Shown: in pieces, positions 21,645 through 30,470 of the stretch | How the letters are laid out: each line of letters opens with the position of its first letter | How positions within the stretch are numbered: position 1 is the stretch's first letter | NCBI GenBank assembly: GCA_902464015.1 | Contig: CABQHM010000025.1 | Coordinates: 1 to 47,862 of the forward strand | Reading direction: 5' to 3' | Length of the DNA stretch: 47,862 nucleotides | Source: an uncultured Coriobacteriales bacterium | Lineage (GTDB): Bacteria > Actinomycetota > Coriobacteriia > Coriobacteriales > UMGS124 | The notes under the pieces: model-generated | Told to the model about the DNA's origin: nothing | What the model saw: only the letters and a program-made list of their open reading frames with translations | The model's database searches: none | Position numbers and translations under genes: made by a program

Positions 21645-22564
21645 GCGGCGTGAACATGGCCGTCGATTTTGCCGGCATCAAGATGAAGAACCCCATCAAC
21701 ACCGCCTCCGGCACGTTTGGTGCGGGTTATCAGTTCCAGCACTTCATGGACGTCACCGCCCTGGGTGCGATCACCACCAAGGGCGCCTCTGCCGTGCCGT
21801 GGCCGGGCAACCCCCAGCCCCGCATGGCCGAGGTCTGCTCGGGCATGCTCAACTCGGTTGGTCTCACCAACCCCGGTGTGCGTGCTCTTGTGGAGGACTG
21901 CGGCGAGTATCTCGAGGGCCTCACGAAGGCTGGCACGGCGGTCATCTGCCAGGTTGCCGGTCACAGCGTCCAAGAGTACATCGATGCGCTCGATCTCTAC
22001 GAGGAGCTTGCCCCATGGGCGAGCGGCTTCGAGCTCAACATCTCCTGCCCCAACGTCTCGAAGGGCGGCCTGGCCATGGGTGCCACGCCCGAGAGCGCGG
22101 CGGAGGTCGTGACTGCATGCCGCCCGCACACCAAGCGCCCCCTCATCGTGAAGCTGGCGCCCGCCCGCGCCAAGGAGGTCGCTCCCGCCGTTGAGGCTGC
22201 CGGTGCCGATGGTCTCACCGTCATCAACACGATTCCCGCGATGTCCATCGACGTGCGCACGCGCAGGAGCCGCGTGTCGCGTCCCACGGCCGGTCTCTCC
22301 GGTCCTGCCATCCACGCCATCGCGGTGCGCATCGCCTGGGAGGTCTGCCAGGCTGTGAGCATCCCTGTGTGCGGCATCGGCGGTATCACCTCCGGCGAGG
22401 ACGCAGCCGAGTTCATCCTCGCAGGCTGCCGCGCCGTGTCGGTGGGCACCCAGAACATGGTGGAACCCGCCGCCGCCGTGCGCATCCTCGGTGAGCTCGA
22501 GCAGTGGGCCGCCAGCCAGGGCGTGTCCGACATCAACGAGCTCGTGGGAGGTTTCATATGCTAG
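21641..22564 (+). CDS. pyrD: dihydroorotate dehydrogenase, class 1B catalytic subunit
   Basis: FMN enzyme oxidising dihydroorotate to orotate in partnership with PyrK. The 307-residue product starts at GTG 21641, which overlaps the pyrK stop and has GGAGG at 21629-21633. The catalytic Cys is in ELNISCPNVSKGG, as expected for class 1B. Other signatures are NTASGTFGAG near the N-terminus and GIGGITSGEDAAEFILAGC at the FMN phosphate site. It overlaps pyrF by 7 bases. Confidence 0.97.
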   Translation: MSGVNMAVDFAGIKMKNPINTASGTFGAGYQFQHFMDVTALGAITTKGASAVPWPGNPQPRMAEVCSGMLNSVGLTNPGVRALVEDCGEYLEGLTKAGTAVICQVAGHSVQEYIDALDLYEELAPWASGFELNISCPNVSKGGLAMGATPESAAEVVTACRPHTKRPLIVKLAPARAKEVAPAVEAAGADGLTVINTIPAMSIDVRTRRSRVSRPTAGLSGPAIHAIAVRIAWEVCQAVSIPVCGIGGITSGEDAAEFILAGCRAVSVGTQNMVEPAAAVRILGELEQWAASQGVSDINELVGGFIC

Positions 22565-23295
22565 AGGCTGCCGATCACGTCATCGTCGCATTCGACTGCA
22601 CCCAGGAGCGCGCCTACGAGCTCGCCGACGAGCTTTCCGGCCAGCTTGCCTGGGCAAAGGTCGGCATGGAGCTCTTCTATGCCTGCGGAGCCGACCTCGT
22701 GCGCGATCTCAAAGCCCGTGGTCTCAAGGTGTTCCTCGACCTCAAGCTCAACGACATCCCCAACACCGTGAAATGTGCCTCGCGCGTGCTTGCCGGCCTG
22801 GGTGTCGACATGATGACGATCCACGCATCGGGCGGTCCCGCCATGGTGGCGGCTGCCCGTGAGGGTCTCGACGAGGGCGCAGCGGCCGCTGGCTTGCCCG
22901 CACCCAAGCTCCTCGCCGTCACGGTGCTCACGAGCATGGACGCCGCCCAGCTTGCCGCCGTGGGCGTGGAGCATCCCATTGCCGAGCAGGCCGACCTGCT
23001 TGCCCGCATGGCGCTCGACAACGGTGCCGACGGCGTGGTGTGCTCTGCCTTCGAGGCTGCAGCCATGCGCCGCTCCCTCGGCGAGCAGGCCCTCATTGTG
23101 ACGCCCGGCATCCGCCCCGCGGGTGCCGCCGCGGGCGACCAGTCCCGCGTTGCGACGCCTGCCATGGCCATCGGCGAGGGTTCGACCCACCTGGTCGTGG
23201 GCCGTCCTGTCACCAAGGCCGACGTTCCTGCCACGGCCCTGTCTGCCATCCTCGACGAGGTGCAGGGCGTGCTCGACCAGGCGAAGGGTGAGTAG
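22558..23295 (+). CDS. pyrF: orotidine 5'-phosphate decarboxylase
   Basis: Decarboxylates OMP to UMP. The 245-residue product has the catalytic DxKxND signature in FLDLKLNDIPNTV, an N-terminal VIVAFDC and the C-terminal phosphate-binding VVGRPVT. ATG 22558 follows GGGAGG with about 5-base spacing. No pyrE follows; the next gene, gmk, begins one base after this stop. Confidence 0.97.
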   Translation: MLEAADHVIVAFDCTQERAYELADELSGQLAWAKVGMELFYACGADLVRDLKARGLKVFLDLKLNDIPNTVKCASRVLAGLGVDMMTIHASGGPAMVAAAREGLDEGAAAAGLPAPKLLAVTVLTSMDAAQLAAVGVEHPIAEQADLLARMALDNGADGVVCSAFEAAAMRRSLGEQALIVTPGIRPAGAAAGDQSRVATPAMAIGEGSTHLVVGRPVTKADVPATALSAILDEVQGVLDQAKGE

Positions 23296-23296
23296 C

Positions 23297-23848
23297 ATGG
23301 GCCGTCTCTTCGTCGTCTCCGGTCCTGCCGGCGCAGGCAAGGGCACCATTTTGGGTCGCGTGCGCGAGCAGCGCCCCGACCTGGCGCTCAGCGTCTCCGC
23401 TACGACGCGCGCCCCGCGTGTCGGCGAGCAGGAGGGCGTCTCCTACTACTTCCTCACCGAGGAGGAGTTCCGCCGTCGCATCGACGCTGGCGACTTCCTC
23501 GAATGGGCCAACGTTCACGGCAACCTCTACGGCACACTGGTGAGCGAGGTTCGCTCCAGGCTCGAGGGCGCCTCGCTCATCTTGGAGATCGATCCCCAGG
23601 GCGCCATGAACGTGCGTCGCATGATGCCCGACTGCGTGCTTGTCTTCATTGCCCCGCCCAGTGTGGAGGTGCTGCGCGAACGCCTTATCGGACGCGGCTC
23701 TGAGACGCCGGAGACGCTTGCCGTGCGCTTGGCCGACGCCGAGCAAGAGATGCTGACCGCCAAAGATTATGACGAGGTTGTAGTTAACGACAATCTCGAC
23801 GTTGCAGTTCAGCGTTTCATGGAGATAATGAAACGTTACGAAGACTAG
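23297..23848 (+). CDS. gmk: guanylate kinase
   Basis: Phosphorylates GMP to GDP. The 183-residue product has the P-loop GPAGAGKGT, the GMP-binding segment SATTRAPRVGEQEGVSYYF and a LEWANVHGNLYGT segment. ATG 23297 is one base downstream of pyrF with AAGGGTGAG upstream, so it would be carried on the pyr transcript and may share PyrR control. It is followed by rpoZ, a common gmk-rpoZ pairing. Confidence 0.96.
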   Translation: MGRLFVVSGPAGAGKGTILGRVREQRPDLALSVSATTRAPRVGEQEGVSYYFLTEEEFRRRIDAGDFLEWANVHGNLYGTLVSEVRSRLEGASLILEIDPQGAMNVRRMMPDCVLVFIAPPSVEVLRERLIGRGSETPETLAVRLADAEQEMLTAKDYDEVVVNDNLDVAVQRFMEIMKRYED

Positions 23849-23902
23849 TAATCTTTAACCTGCAACACTCAGCCCATTCGGGCGGGTCTGGAAGGATGGA
23901 TA

Positions 23903-24340
23903 ATGTCCGTAGTTGATCCCACCATTGACGAGCTGCTTGCTGTGACCGACGAGAACCGCTTCCTCCTGTGCGAGATGGCGGCCCGCCGTGCCCGTGACAT
24001 CAACGATATGATGCGCAACCAGCACAACCGCGCCGAGCAGCTTGCCGATATCGAGGATATCTCGATGCTCATGAGCGACGACGAGGGCCATGCTCCCAAC
24101 CCGCTTTCCATCGCCTTCAGCGAGATTGCTCCCAAGCATGACGAGGATGGCGACCTGGAGCCGGGTTCCCTGAGCTTTGACGAGCGCAACCTCAACAAGG
24201 CCCTCGGCCTTGCCGAGGCCCCCGAGACTGAGGAAGAGGTCTCCATCGACGACCTCGTCTCCCAGATTGATGAGGCCCTCGAGGCTCAGCCCGCTGAGGC
24301 TGCCGAGGTTGCTGCCGACGACGAGCCTGCGCAGGCTTAG
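23903..24340 (+). CDS. rpoZ: RNA polymerase omega subunit with extended acidic C-terminus
   Basis: Small RNA polymerase subunit that helps beta-prime folding. The N-terminal part (DPTIDELLAVTDENRFLLCEMAARRARDIND, split by family blocks) matches omega. The remaining about 80 of 145 residues are an acidic Glu/Asp/Ala-rich tail, longer than typical omega proteins of about 70-110 residues. GAAGGA at 23891-23896 precedes ATG 23903. The adjacent gmk supports the call; thiI starts 2 bases downstream. Confidence 0.88.
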   Translation: MSVVDPTIDELLAVTDENRFLLCEMAARRARDINDMMRNQHNRAEQLADIEDISMLMSDDEGHAPNPLSIAFSEIAPKHDEDGDLEPGSLSFDERNLNKALGLAEAPETEEEVSIDDLVSQIDEALEAQPAEAAEVAADDEPAQA

Positions 24341-24342
24341 TC

Positions 24343-25587
24343 GTGGCGGCGTTTGTTTGCCTGGTCCACTATCACGAGATCGGTCTCAAGGGAAACAATC
24401 GCAGTACGTTCGAGCATAAGTTGATCGACAACTTGCGGGCAACCCTCAAGGGGTTGCCCGTTTCGTCTGTCGAGCGCATCTCTGGACACCTGCTTGTGAG
24501 GCTTGCCCCTGCTGCCGACTATGATGCGGCCATGATTGTCTATGAGCGCATTCGCCAGACCCCTGGCGTTGCCCGCGTGTCGTTTGCTCGCTGCTGCGAG
24601 GTCTCAAGCGAGCAGTATTGCGAGGCGGCCTATCTCGAGCTTGCCGCATCCGGCGATTTCGAGAGCTTTAAGGTCGACTCGCGTCGCTCCAACACTAACA
24701 TCGCCCTCAATTCGCTCGACCTCAACAGGGAGGTCGGCTCGTATCTGTGCGAGTGCTTCCCCGACAAGGTCGTGCGCATGAAGGGGCAGGACCGCACGGT
24801 CCACGTCTACGTCATCCAGGGATCGGTCTACGTGTACGTCAAGACCGACGAGGGCGTCGGTGGCCTTCCGGTCGGTTCGGCTGGCAAGGTCATCTCGCTT
24901 CTGAGCAGCGGCATCGACTCCCCGGTTGCTTCCTGGCGCATGCTGCGTCGAGGGGCGATCGTCGTGGGCCTGCACTTCTCTGGCCGTCCTCAGACCTCCG
25001 ACACGAGCGAGTGGCTTGTACAGGACATCATCGAGAAGCTGTCGCCTGCTGGCGGTTTCGGAAGGCTCTACGTGGTGCCGTTCGGCGACATTCAGCGCCG
25101 CATTGCCCGCGCCGTGCCCGATGACCTGCGCATCATCATGTATCGCCGCATGATGTTCTCGTTTGCCTGCCGCTTGTCTGCCATCGAGCATGCAAAGGCC
25201 CTAGTCACGGGTGAGAGCCTGGGCCAGGTTGCCTCTCAGACTCTTGAGAACATCATGGCGGTCGACGAGATGTCCACCATCCCCGTGTTCCGCCCGCTTA
25301 TCGGCAGCGACAAGCGCGAGATTATGGCGGAGGCCGAGCGCCTCGGCACACTTGAGATCTCCAACCAGAAGGCGGCCGACTGCTGCACGCTCTTCATGCC
25401 GCGCAGCCCTGAGACGCATGTACGTCTTTCTGAGGCTCACGAGGTGTGGGACTCGTTTGACCACGAGGCCATGCTCGATGAGATGATGGACCTGCTTGAG
25501 TACCGCAGCTTCAACTGCCCTTCCTACGTGGCTCCCAAGCAGTTCCACGAGATCCACCCCGAGCTCGCTCCCGCCTTGCGGCTCTAG
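24343..25587 (+). CDS. thiI: tRNA 4-thiouridine synthase ThiI
   Basis: ATP-dependent sulfur transferase making s4U8 in tRNA and, in many species, feeding sulfur to thiamine thiazole. The 414-residue product has an N-terminal ferredoxin-like region (HYHEIGLKGNN), a THUMP domain around residues 60-165 and a PP-loop ATPase domain with LLSSGIDSPVAS. A conserved cysteine pair lies in ADCCTLFMPRSPET. The C-terminal rhodanese domain of E. coli ThiI is absent, as usual in Gram-positives. The start is GTG at 24343, two bases after rpoZ, so it likely ends the pyr-gmk-rpoZ transcript. Confidence 0.95.
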   Translation: MAAFVCLVHYHEIGLKGNNRSTFEHKLIDNLRATLKGLPVSSVERISGHLLVRLAPAADYDAAMIVYERIRQTPGVARVSFARCCEVSSEQYCEAAYLELAASGDFESFKVDSRRSNTNIALNSLDLNREVGSYLCECFPDKVVRMKGQDRTVHVYVIQGSVYVYVKTDEGVGGLPVGSAGKVISLLSSGIDSPVASWRMLRRGAIVVGLHFSGRPQTSDTSEWLVQDIIEKLSPAGGFGRLYVVPFGDIQRRIARAVPDDLRIIMYRRMMFSFACRLSAIEHAKALVTGESLGQVASQTLENIMAVDEMSTIPVFRPLIGSDKREIMAEAERLGTLEISNQKAADCCTLFMPRSPETHVRLSEAHEVWDSFDHEAMLDEMMDLLEYRSFNCPSYVAPKQFHEIHPELAPALRL

Positions 25588-25607
25588 CCGCTTAGGGCGC
25601 GATACGC

Positions 25608-25621
25608 GTGACGGGCGTCAC
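25608..25621 (+). promoter_or_regulatory. CRP/FNR-type palindromic operator, copy 1
   Basis: A perfect GTGAC-N4-GTCAC palindrome, equivalent to the CRP core GTGA-N6-TCAC. It lies in the thiI-comEA gap. Its centre is 21 bases, two helical turns, from copy 2. Confidence 0.6.
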
Positions 25622-25628
25622 ACACCAC

Positions 25629-25642
25629 GTGACGTAGGTCAC
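25629..25642 (+). promoter_or_regulatory. CRP/FNR-type palindromic operator, copy 2
   Basis: A second perfect GTGAC-N4-GTCAC palindrome with a different spacer (GTAG). Two further GTGAC half-sites follow at 25645 and 25656. No convincing -35/-10 pair was found beside it. Confidence 0.6.
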
Positions 25643-25706
25643 ATGTGACGCGCCTGTGACAAAATTAATGTGTCTACCTGCTGGTTTGACACAATTGAGA
25701 CAAGAC

Positions 25707-25749
25707 ACACCCCCGCCGGGAGCCGTATGGTTCGCTGCGGGGGTGTTTT
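25707..25749 (+). terminator. strong intrinsic terminator before comEA
   Basis: ACACCCCCGC (25707-25716) pairs perfectly with GCGGGGGTGT (25737-25746). An inner stem GAGCC/GGTTC encloses GTAT, and TTTTG follows. It should end the transcript from thiI. Because the CRP-like sites lie upstream of it, it could also act as an attenuator for comEA-comEC. Confidence 0.85.
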
Positions 25750-25803
25750 GTTGTGGCTCAGGTAAAGTCGTCTCAGTTCAAACAGATGCGTGTGGGGAGC
25801 CCT

Positions 25804-26814
25804 GTGGATGATTGCAACGGCGGGGTGGACGTCGGCTGCAACGCGGGGAGTCAGCCCGCAGGAGGCGGGCCGGCTGCAGGCCAGCCTTTCGAGAGTCGGT
25901 CCTTTTCGTTCGACTATGCGAGCCGCATGGGGACGGTGCGTCAGAGGGCGCGGCAGGCGCTGAAGGTGCAGATGCCCTCGAAGCCCGTGCTGGTTGCCAT
26001 CGCCGTACTCATGGCGGTTTGCATTGCGCTCGGAGTCGTTGCGGTACGTGGCGTCTTTGACACCGGCGTTGTTATTATGCGCGGTTCAGATTATGTGACG
26101 AAATCAAATAGCGATGCAACAGCCCAGGGGAGTAGCGTGCCAGGATCCGGGTCGGGGGAGACGCGGCCTGAGTCAGGCATGTCTGCGGAAGGGTCGGGAA
26201 CGCCGGGGTCGCATGCGGGTTCGGACGCCGCAGGGTCGGTTGCGGCGAGCTCGACGGTGGCGGGGCCGGATACGATGAGTTCGGTTGCTGCGGGGGCGGG
26301 AGATCCCGGTGTAAGCGTGCAGTCTGTCGATTCTGCCGATGCCGCTGCGCCTGATACTGTCAGTGATGCATACATATGCATATATGTGGCTGGTAGCGTT
26401 ATCAATCCAGGTGTGTACAACCTCGCCGAGGGCTCGCGCGTGTATGAGGCAATCGAAATGGCGGGCGGAGCAGCTCCCGGGGCAGACCTGGCCTCCATCA
26501 ACCTCGCAAAACCCCTGACTGATGCCGAGATGGTTTATGTTCCGGCGGAGGGGGAGACGCCGTCGGCCTCGTATGCGACGGGCGCGACCACGACGTCTGC
26601 TGCGGGGGGCACCCAGGGCTCCGGGCCTGTCAACATCAACACGGCCGGTGTCGAGGAACTCAAGACGCTCAACGGCATTGGTGACTCGCTCGCTCAAGCC
26701 ATCGTCGATGACCGGGAGCGCAATGGGCCTTTTACGAGCGTCGACGATCTCGTGCGCGTGAGCGGCATCGGAGCCAAGACGCTTGCGAGGTTCGCGGACA
26801 AGGTCTGCGTATGA
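25804..26814 (+). CDS. comEA: competence protein ComEA (SLBB plus helix-hairpin-helix DNA receptor)
   Basis: Membrane-anchored double-stranded DNA receptor of natural transformation. One transmembrane segment (VLVAIAVLMAVCIALGVVAV) is followed by a long Ser/Gly/Ala-rich extracellular linker. An SLBB domain follows (ICIYVAGSVINPGVYNLAEG), and the C-terminus has two helix-hairpin-helix motifs (VNINTAGVEELKTLNGIG and VRVSGIGAKTLARF). The start is uncertain. GTG 25804 has GGGGAG four bases before it, ATG 25786 has no ribosome site, and the frame is open to GTG 25753, which lies against the terminator hairpin. Its stop overlaps comEC as ATGA. Confidence 0.9.
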   Translation: MDDCNGGVDVGCNAGSQPAGGGPAAGQPFESRSFSFDYASRMGTVRQRARQALKVQMPSKPVLVAIAVLMAVCIALGVVAVRGVFDTGVVIMRGSDYVTKSNSDATAQGSSVPGSGSGETRPESGMSAEGSGTPGSHAGSDAAGSVAASSTVAGPDTMSSVAAGAGDPGVSVQSVDSADAAAPDTVSDAYICIYVAGSVINPGVYNLAEGSRVYEAIEMAGGAAPGADLASINLAKPLTDAEMVYVPAEGETPSASYATGATTTSAAGGTQGSGPVNINTAGVEELKTLNGIGDSLAQAIVDDRERNGPFTSVDDLVRVSGIGAKTLARFADKVCV

Positions 26815-29261
26815 GGGGAGGGAGCCGCAGGAAAGATTCTGACATGCCTGTGCGGCCTACGCTTCCTGTGACGCTGCCGTGTGCTTTCTGCGTGTGGGCG
26901 GCGGTGTGGTGGGTGGGTCAGAGCTGGGATGGCGGCGTTGCCGTCCCGGTCTTGGTTGTTCCCGTCGCATCTTTGGCGATAGCTGCGCTTATGGTCGGCA
27001 AATGGTTCGGTAAGCCCGCGGCGCTCTTGTTTGCAGCGCTTGCCGCGTCATGGACCTTTGGTTTTGTAACAGCAAGCCTACATTTTGCCCAGCAAGACGC
27101 GGCGGCGGTTGCTGGCAAGCGCCAAGGTGTGTCCTCCTTTGCCTATGTGGTGCAGACAGACCCGCGCACGTCCTCGTACGGAAGCGTGCGCTTCCGTGCC
27201 CGTGCGGTGCCTCGCGAAGGGGTGGATGCGCCGAGTTTCGACGTGTGGGTGAGCCTCAGTCTCGACTCCGAGGGCTCCCAAGAGGTCCCGCATCTGGGGG
27301 AGGTCCTCGATTTGCGCGGCGCCTTCGTGAACCTCGACCGCATGCAGGATTATGAGGCAAGCCTCTACCTGCAAGGATGCGCGCTTACAGTCCGTGCTAT
27401 CGACGCTGGCTCGCGGGAGTTTGCGGCTGGCCCCGTGGGCGCCGTCCGCTCTTTCAGGGCGCAGATGCTCTCCCGTCTGGGCCCTTTGGATGAGGCGGCC
27501 CCATCTCTTATCGCGGGTGTCGCGTTTGGTGACCAGGCGGCTGTCGCGGCGAGCGGTGTTTACGATACGTTTTCAAAACTGGGCCTTTCGCATCTTGTCG
27601 CGGTGTCAGGTTCGCATCTTGCCCTGGTGGCGAGTCTCGCCTCGGCTCTTGTGGCACGCGCACGGTTGAGGCCCTCGGTCAGGTCGACGGTTCTCGTGGC
27701 GCTGCTGGCCTTCTATGTGTGTCTCACGGGATTCCAGCTTTCCGCGCTGCGTGCCTTCGTCATGTCGGCTGTGGGATTGCTGGCTGCTGTTGTGGGCAGG
27801 CGGTCGCATGGGTTGGCATCGATCGGTCTGGCCGCACTCGTGCTCGTGCTCGTCTCCCCGGCATGCGTATTCTCTCTGGGCTTCCAGCTTTCGGTGGCAT
27901 CGGTTTTCGCGCTCGTCATGTTCGGTCGTCTCGTGCAATCGTGGATGGAGGCACTTCTGCCGCGACGCTGTCCCCAGGGGCTTGTTGAGACGCTCTCGCT
28001 GACGTTGCTGGCACAAGCAGCCACAATGCCCATGACCTTGCCCGTCTTTGGTACCGTGCCTGTGCTGTCGCCATTGGCAAACGTCGTGTTCGTTCCTTTG
28101 GTGAGCATCGTGCTGCTGACTGGTCTTGTGTGGTGTGTGCTCGCCCCGTGGGTGCCCCCGCTTGCCGCGGCTGTGCTCTGGGTGGCCCAGGCGCTCTCGG
28201 CCGTCGTCTGCCGCGCAGCGGATGGCCTGGCAGGCCTGGGTGCGGTCGCACCCGTGGTCGATTTGGGGGATGCTTCCCTTTGGGCGCCGTTCCTCATTGC
28301 GGTGGCTCTTGTCTATGCCGTGTGGCCCAGTCCCAGCCCTCGGGTGGCGCGACGTGCGTTTGCCCTGGTGTCTGTCGCCGCTATCCTAGCCTTCACAATC
28401 GTGGTCATCTGGCCTGTGGAGCGGATGGTCGTGCTCGACATCGGGCAGGGCGATGCCATCTTGTTGCAGTCGGGCGGTGCTGCCGTTTTGGTCGACACGG
28501 GGCCCGACGACGCGGTGCTCGCCGCCCTTGCCCGCCAGCATGTCTGGAAACTCGACGCAGTCGTCATCACCCACACCGACCTCGACCATGCAGGCGGCCT
28601 GGCCGAGCTCGTGGGACATGTGGGCGTCGACCGCGTGGTCTTTGCGCAAGGGGTCTGGGACAAGCTTGTGCAAGAGTCCTCCGACCTTGTGGACGTAGTG
28701 CAGGAGGGCCTGCATGCCCAGGTGGGGCAGGTCTGCGCAGGCGATACGCTGCGGGCGCGTGACCTGACCCTTTCGGTCCTGTGGCCGCAGGGGCCGGTTG
28801 CAGGAGATGAGAACGTCGACTCCATAGTTATGCTTGCCACCTGGGGAAATGCGTCGGCGAGCTCGGCGGCTGCTGTTCCTGCCGGAAACCCTGGCGACAC
28901 GTCTCGGGCGTCAGGCACCCCGTCCATGACCGCCTTGCTCACCGGCGACGCTGAGAGCGAGGTGGTCGCCCCGCTCATCGAGCGCGGTGCCGTGGGCCAT
29001 GCCGACGTGCTCAAGGTGGGTCATCACGGCTCGGCGGTTTCCACTACGTCTGAGATGGTGCGGGGGCTTTCGGCTCAGGTAGGTGTGGCGAGCGCCGGCA
29101 AGGACAACTCATACGGCCATCCTCGGCAAGAGTGCATTGACGCGGTGCTTGAGGGAGGCGCCCGCTTTGTCTGCACCGCAACGGCTGGAGATGTCACGTT
29201 TTACCCGCAGGTCGATGCGATAAGGGTGAGTTGTGCTCGGGAGCTGCCGTTTGCAGCATGA
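26811..29261 (+). CDS. comEC: competence DNA channel protein ComEC/Rec2
   Basis: Polytopic membrane protein thought to pass single-stranded DNA into the cytosol. The 816-residue product has N-terminal membrane helices with a DUF4131-like segment. The central Competence domain has multiple helices, beginning near VAFGDQAAVAASGVYDTF and LVAVSGSHLALVAS. A C-terminal metallo-beta-lactamase domain starts VLDIGQGDAILLQSGG and carries the metal motif THTDLDHAGG and VGHHGS. ATG 26811 overlaps the comEA stop. ATG 26844 with AGGAAAG at 26829-26835 is an equally reasonable start, 11 codons shorter. Confidence 0.95.
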   Translation: MRGGSRRKDSDMPVRPTLPVTLPCAFCVWAAVWWVGQSWDGGVAVPVLVVPVASLAIAALMVGKWFGKPAALLFAALAASWTFGFVTASLHFAQQDAAAVAGKRQGVSSFAYVVQTDPRTSSYGSVRFRARAVPREGVDAPSFDVWVSLSLDSEGSQEVPHLGEVLDLRGAFVNLDRMQDYEASLYLQGCALTVRAIDAGSREFAAGPVGAVRSFRAQMLSRLGPLDEAAPSLIAGVAFGDQAAVAASGVYDTFSKLGLSHLVAVSGSHLALVASLASALVARARLRPSVRSTVLVALLAFYVCLTGFQLSALRAFVMSAVGLLAAVVGRRSHGLASIGLAALVLVLVSPACVFSLGFQLSVASVFALVMFGRLVQSWMEALLPRRCPQGLVETLSLTLLAQAATMPMTLPVFGTVPVLSPLANVVFVPLVSIVLLTGLVWCVLAPWVPPLAAAVLWVAQALSAVVCRAADGLAGLGAVAPVVDLGDASLWAPFLIAVALVYAVWPSPSPRVARRAFALVSVAAILAFTIVVIWPVERMVVLDIGQGDAILLQSGGAAVLVDTGPDDAVLAALARQHVWKLDAVVITHTDLDHAGGLAELVGHVGVDRVVFAQGVWDKLVQESSDLVDVVQEGLHAQVGQVCAGDTLRARDLTLSVLWPQGPVAGDENVDSIVMLATWGNASASSAAAVPAGNPGDTSRASGTPSMTALLTGDAESEVVAPLIERGAVGHADVLKVGHHGSAVSTTSEMVRGLSAQVGVASAGKDNSYGHPRQECIDAVLEGGARFVCTATAGDVTFYPQVDAIRVSCARELPFAA

Positions 29262-29364
29262 CGATGTGGTAGCCTGTCGCACATCGCGCACGGATACCAG
29301 CCTGGGTTGGCATGACCCGAGCAATGCGCACATTAGACTGTAACGTTTTCAAAAGGGGAGTCCT

Positions 29365-30363
29365 GTGGCCAAGTCTGAGCCCGCCGCCCTGCTTGCGGCA
29401 TATGTCACGGTAGGCACCGACGAGCTCAAGGCCTGCCGCGTGTTCGAACGTATGGACAAGCGTCTCGAGGAGGCCGGCGGTGACCTTGACTTCGACCGCG
29501 AGGTCTTTGCAGGTGACAAGCTCGACGACCCAGCGCTTCTGCGTTCCTCACTCGACGTGCTGCCCTTCACCTCGGAGATGCGCCTCGTGGTGCTGCACGG
29601 TGTGGACAAGGCCCCCAAACCCGTGACCGAGGCCATCGTTTCCTACCTGGAGAACCCAAACCCCACCACGGTGCTGCTCATGAGCGCCTCCAAGCTTGCC
29701 AAGACCACCCGTCTCTACAAAGCGGTCGCGAAGTTCGGCGCTGGCGCAATCATCGACTGCGCCCCCAAAAAGGCCCGCGAACTCGTGCCGCAGGTCGTGG
29801 ACATGGGCCGCTCGCATGGCCTGGCCCTCGACTTCGAGGCGGCGCAGAAGCTCGTGAGCCTGCTGGGCGAGTCCACGATGCTCATCGACAACGAGCTACG
29901 CAAGCTCGCGGGGATGTTTCCCCAAGCACGCATCGGCGCAGCGCAGGTTGAGGCCAATGTCAGCCGTGTCGCCCCGTTCAAGCCCTGGGACTTCACCGAC
30001 CAGGTCATGAAGCGCGATGCCCGCGCCGCCATGGAGATCTTCGCCCAGATTCCCTCAGGTGACCTCTACGGCCTCTTCTTGCAGACGGTCTCGACCCTGC
30101 GTGAGCTTTTGTGCGCCAAAGTCCTCGACGGCAGCGGGCGGGTAGGCGAGCTCGGCGAGCGGGTGGGGGAGTTGCGTGGCCGCCCCGTGCAGTCCTGGCA
30201 GCTGAAGAGCCATGTGGCTTCCTCGCGCAAGTACACCTTGCCTGAGCTGCGCCACGCCCTGGAGTCTGCAGCTGATTGTGACGCGGCGCTCAAGTCAAAC
30301 CCCGACAAGGAGCTCGTTCTTACCCGCTGGCTCCTGTCGTTCCTGGTTCCCTCTGGGCGCTAG
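29365..30363 (+). CDS. holA: DNA polymerase III delta subunit
   Basis: Clamp-loader subunit that opens the sliding clamp. The 332-residue product fits the HolA family: N-terminal region with YVTVGTDELKACRVFERM, a diverged AAA+ fold without Walker motifs, a VNELRKLA-like block (IDNELRKLAGMFP) and a helical C-terminal collar. Its place directly after comEC is the usual order. The start is GTG at 29365 with AAAGGGGAG at 29352-29360. The 103-base gap after comEC may hold its own promoter, but no clear match was seen. Confidence 0.92.
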   Translation: MAKSEPAALLAAYVTVGTDELKACRVFERMDKRLEEAGGDLDFDREVFAGDKLDDPALLRSSLDVLPFTSEMRLVVLHGVDKAPKPVTEAIVSYLENPNPTTVLLMSASKLAKTTRLYKAVAKFGAGAIIDCAPKKARELVPQVVDMGRSHGLALDFEAAQKLVSLLGESTMLIDNELRKLAGMFPQARIGAAQVEANVSRVAPFKPWDFTDQVMKRDARAAMEIFAQIPSGDLYGLFLQTVSTLRELLCAKVLDGSGRVGELGERVGELRGRPVQSWQLKSHVASSRKYTLPELRHALESAADCDAALKSNPDKELVLTRWLLSFLVPSGR

Positions 30364-30461
30364 GGCTCACAAGTCGGCCGTTTCTGCACATCGTCCAATT
30401 GTGCGGAAGTTCTGCGCATGCAGATTATGTTGACGCACGCACGGGGTGTGTGCAATTCCCG

Positions 30462-30470
30462 TGTTATTAT
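30462..30470 (+). promoter_or_regulatory. extended -10 promoter candidate for rpsB-tsf
   Basis: TGT followed by TATTAT forms a TGn-extended -10 element 130 bases before the rpsB start. TTGACG at 30430-30435 is too far upstream (29 bases) to be its -35. Confidence 0.45.

Noticed and set aside
25686..25691. TTGACA as a -35 box for comEA
   Set aside because: At 16-18 bases downstream lies only the C-rich arm of the terminator; no -10 hexamer.
30430..30435. TTGACG as a -35 box for rpsB
   Set aside because: It is 29 bases from the TATTAT element, too far for a sigma70 promoter, and no other -10 fits.
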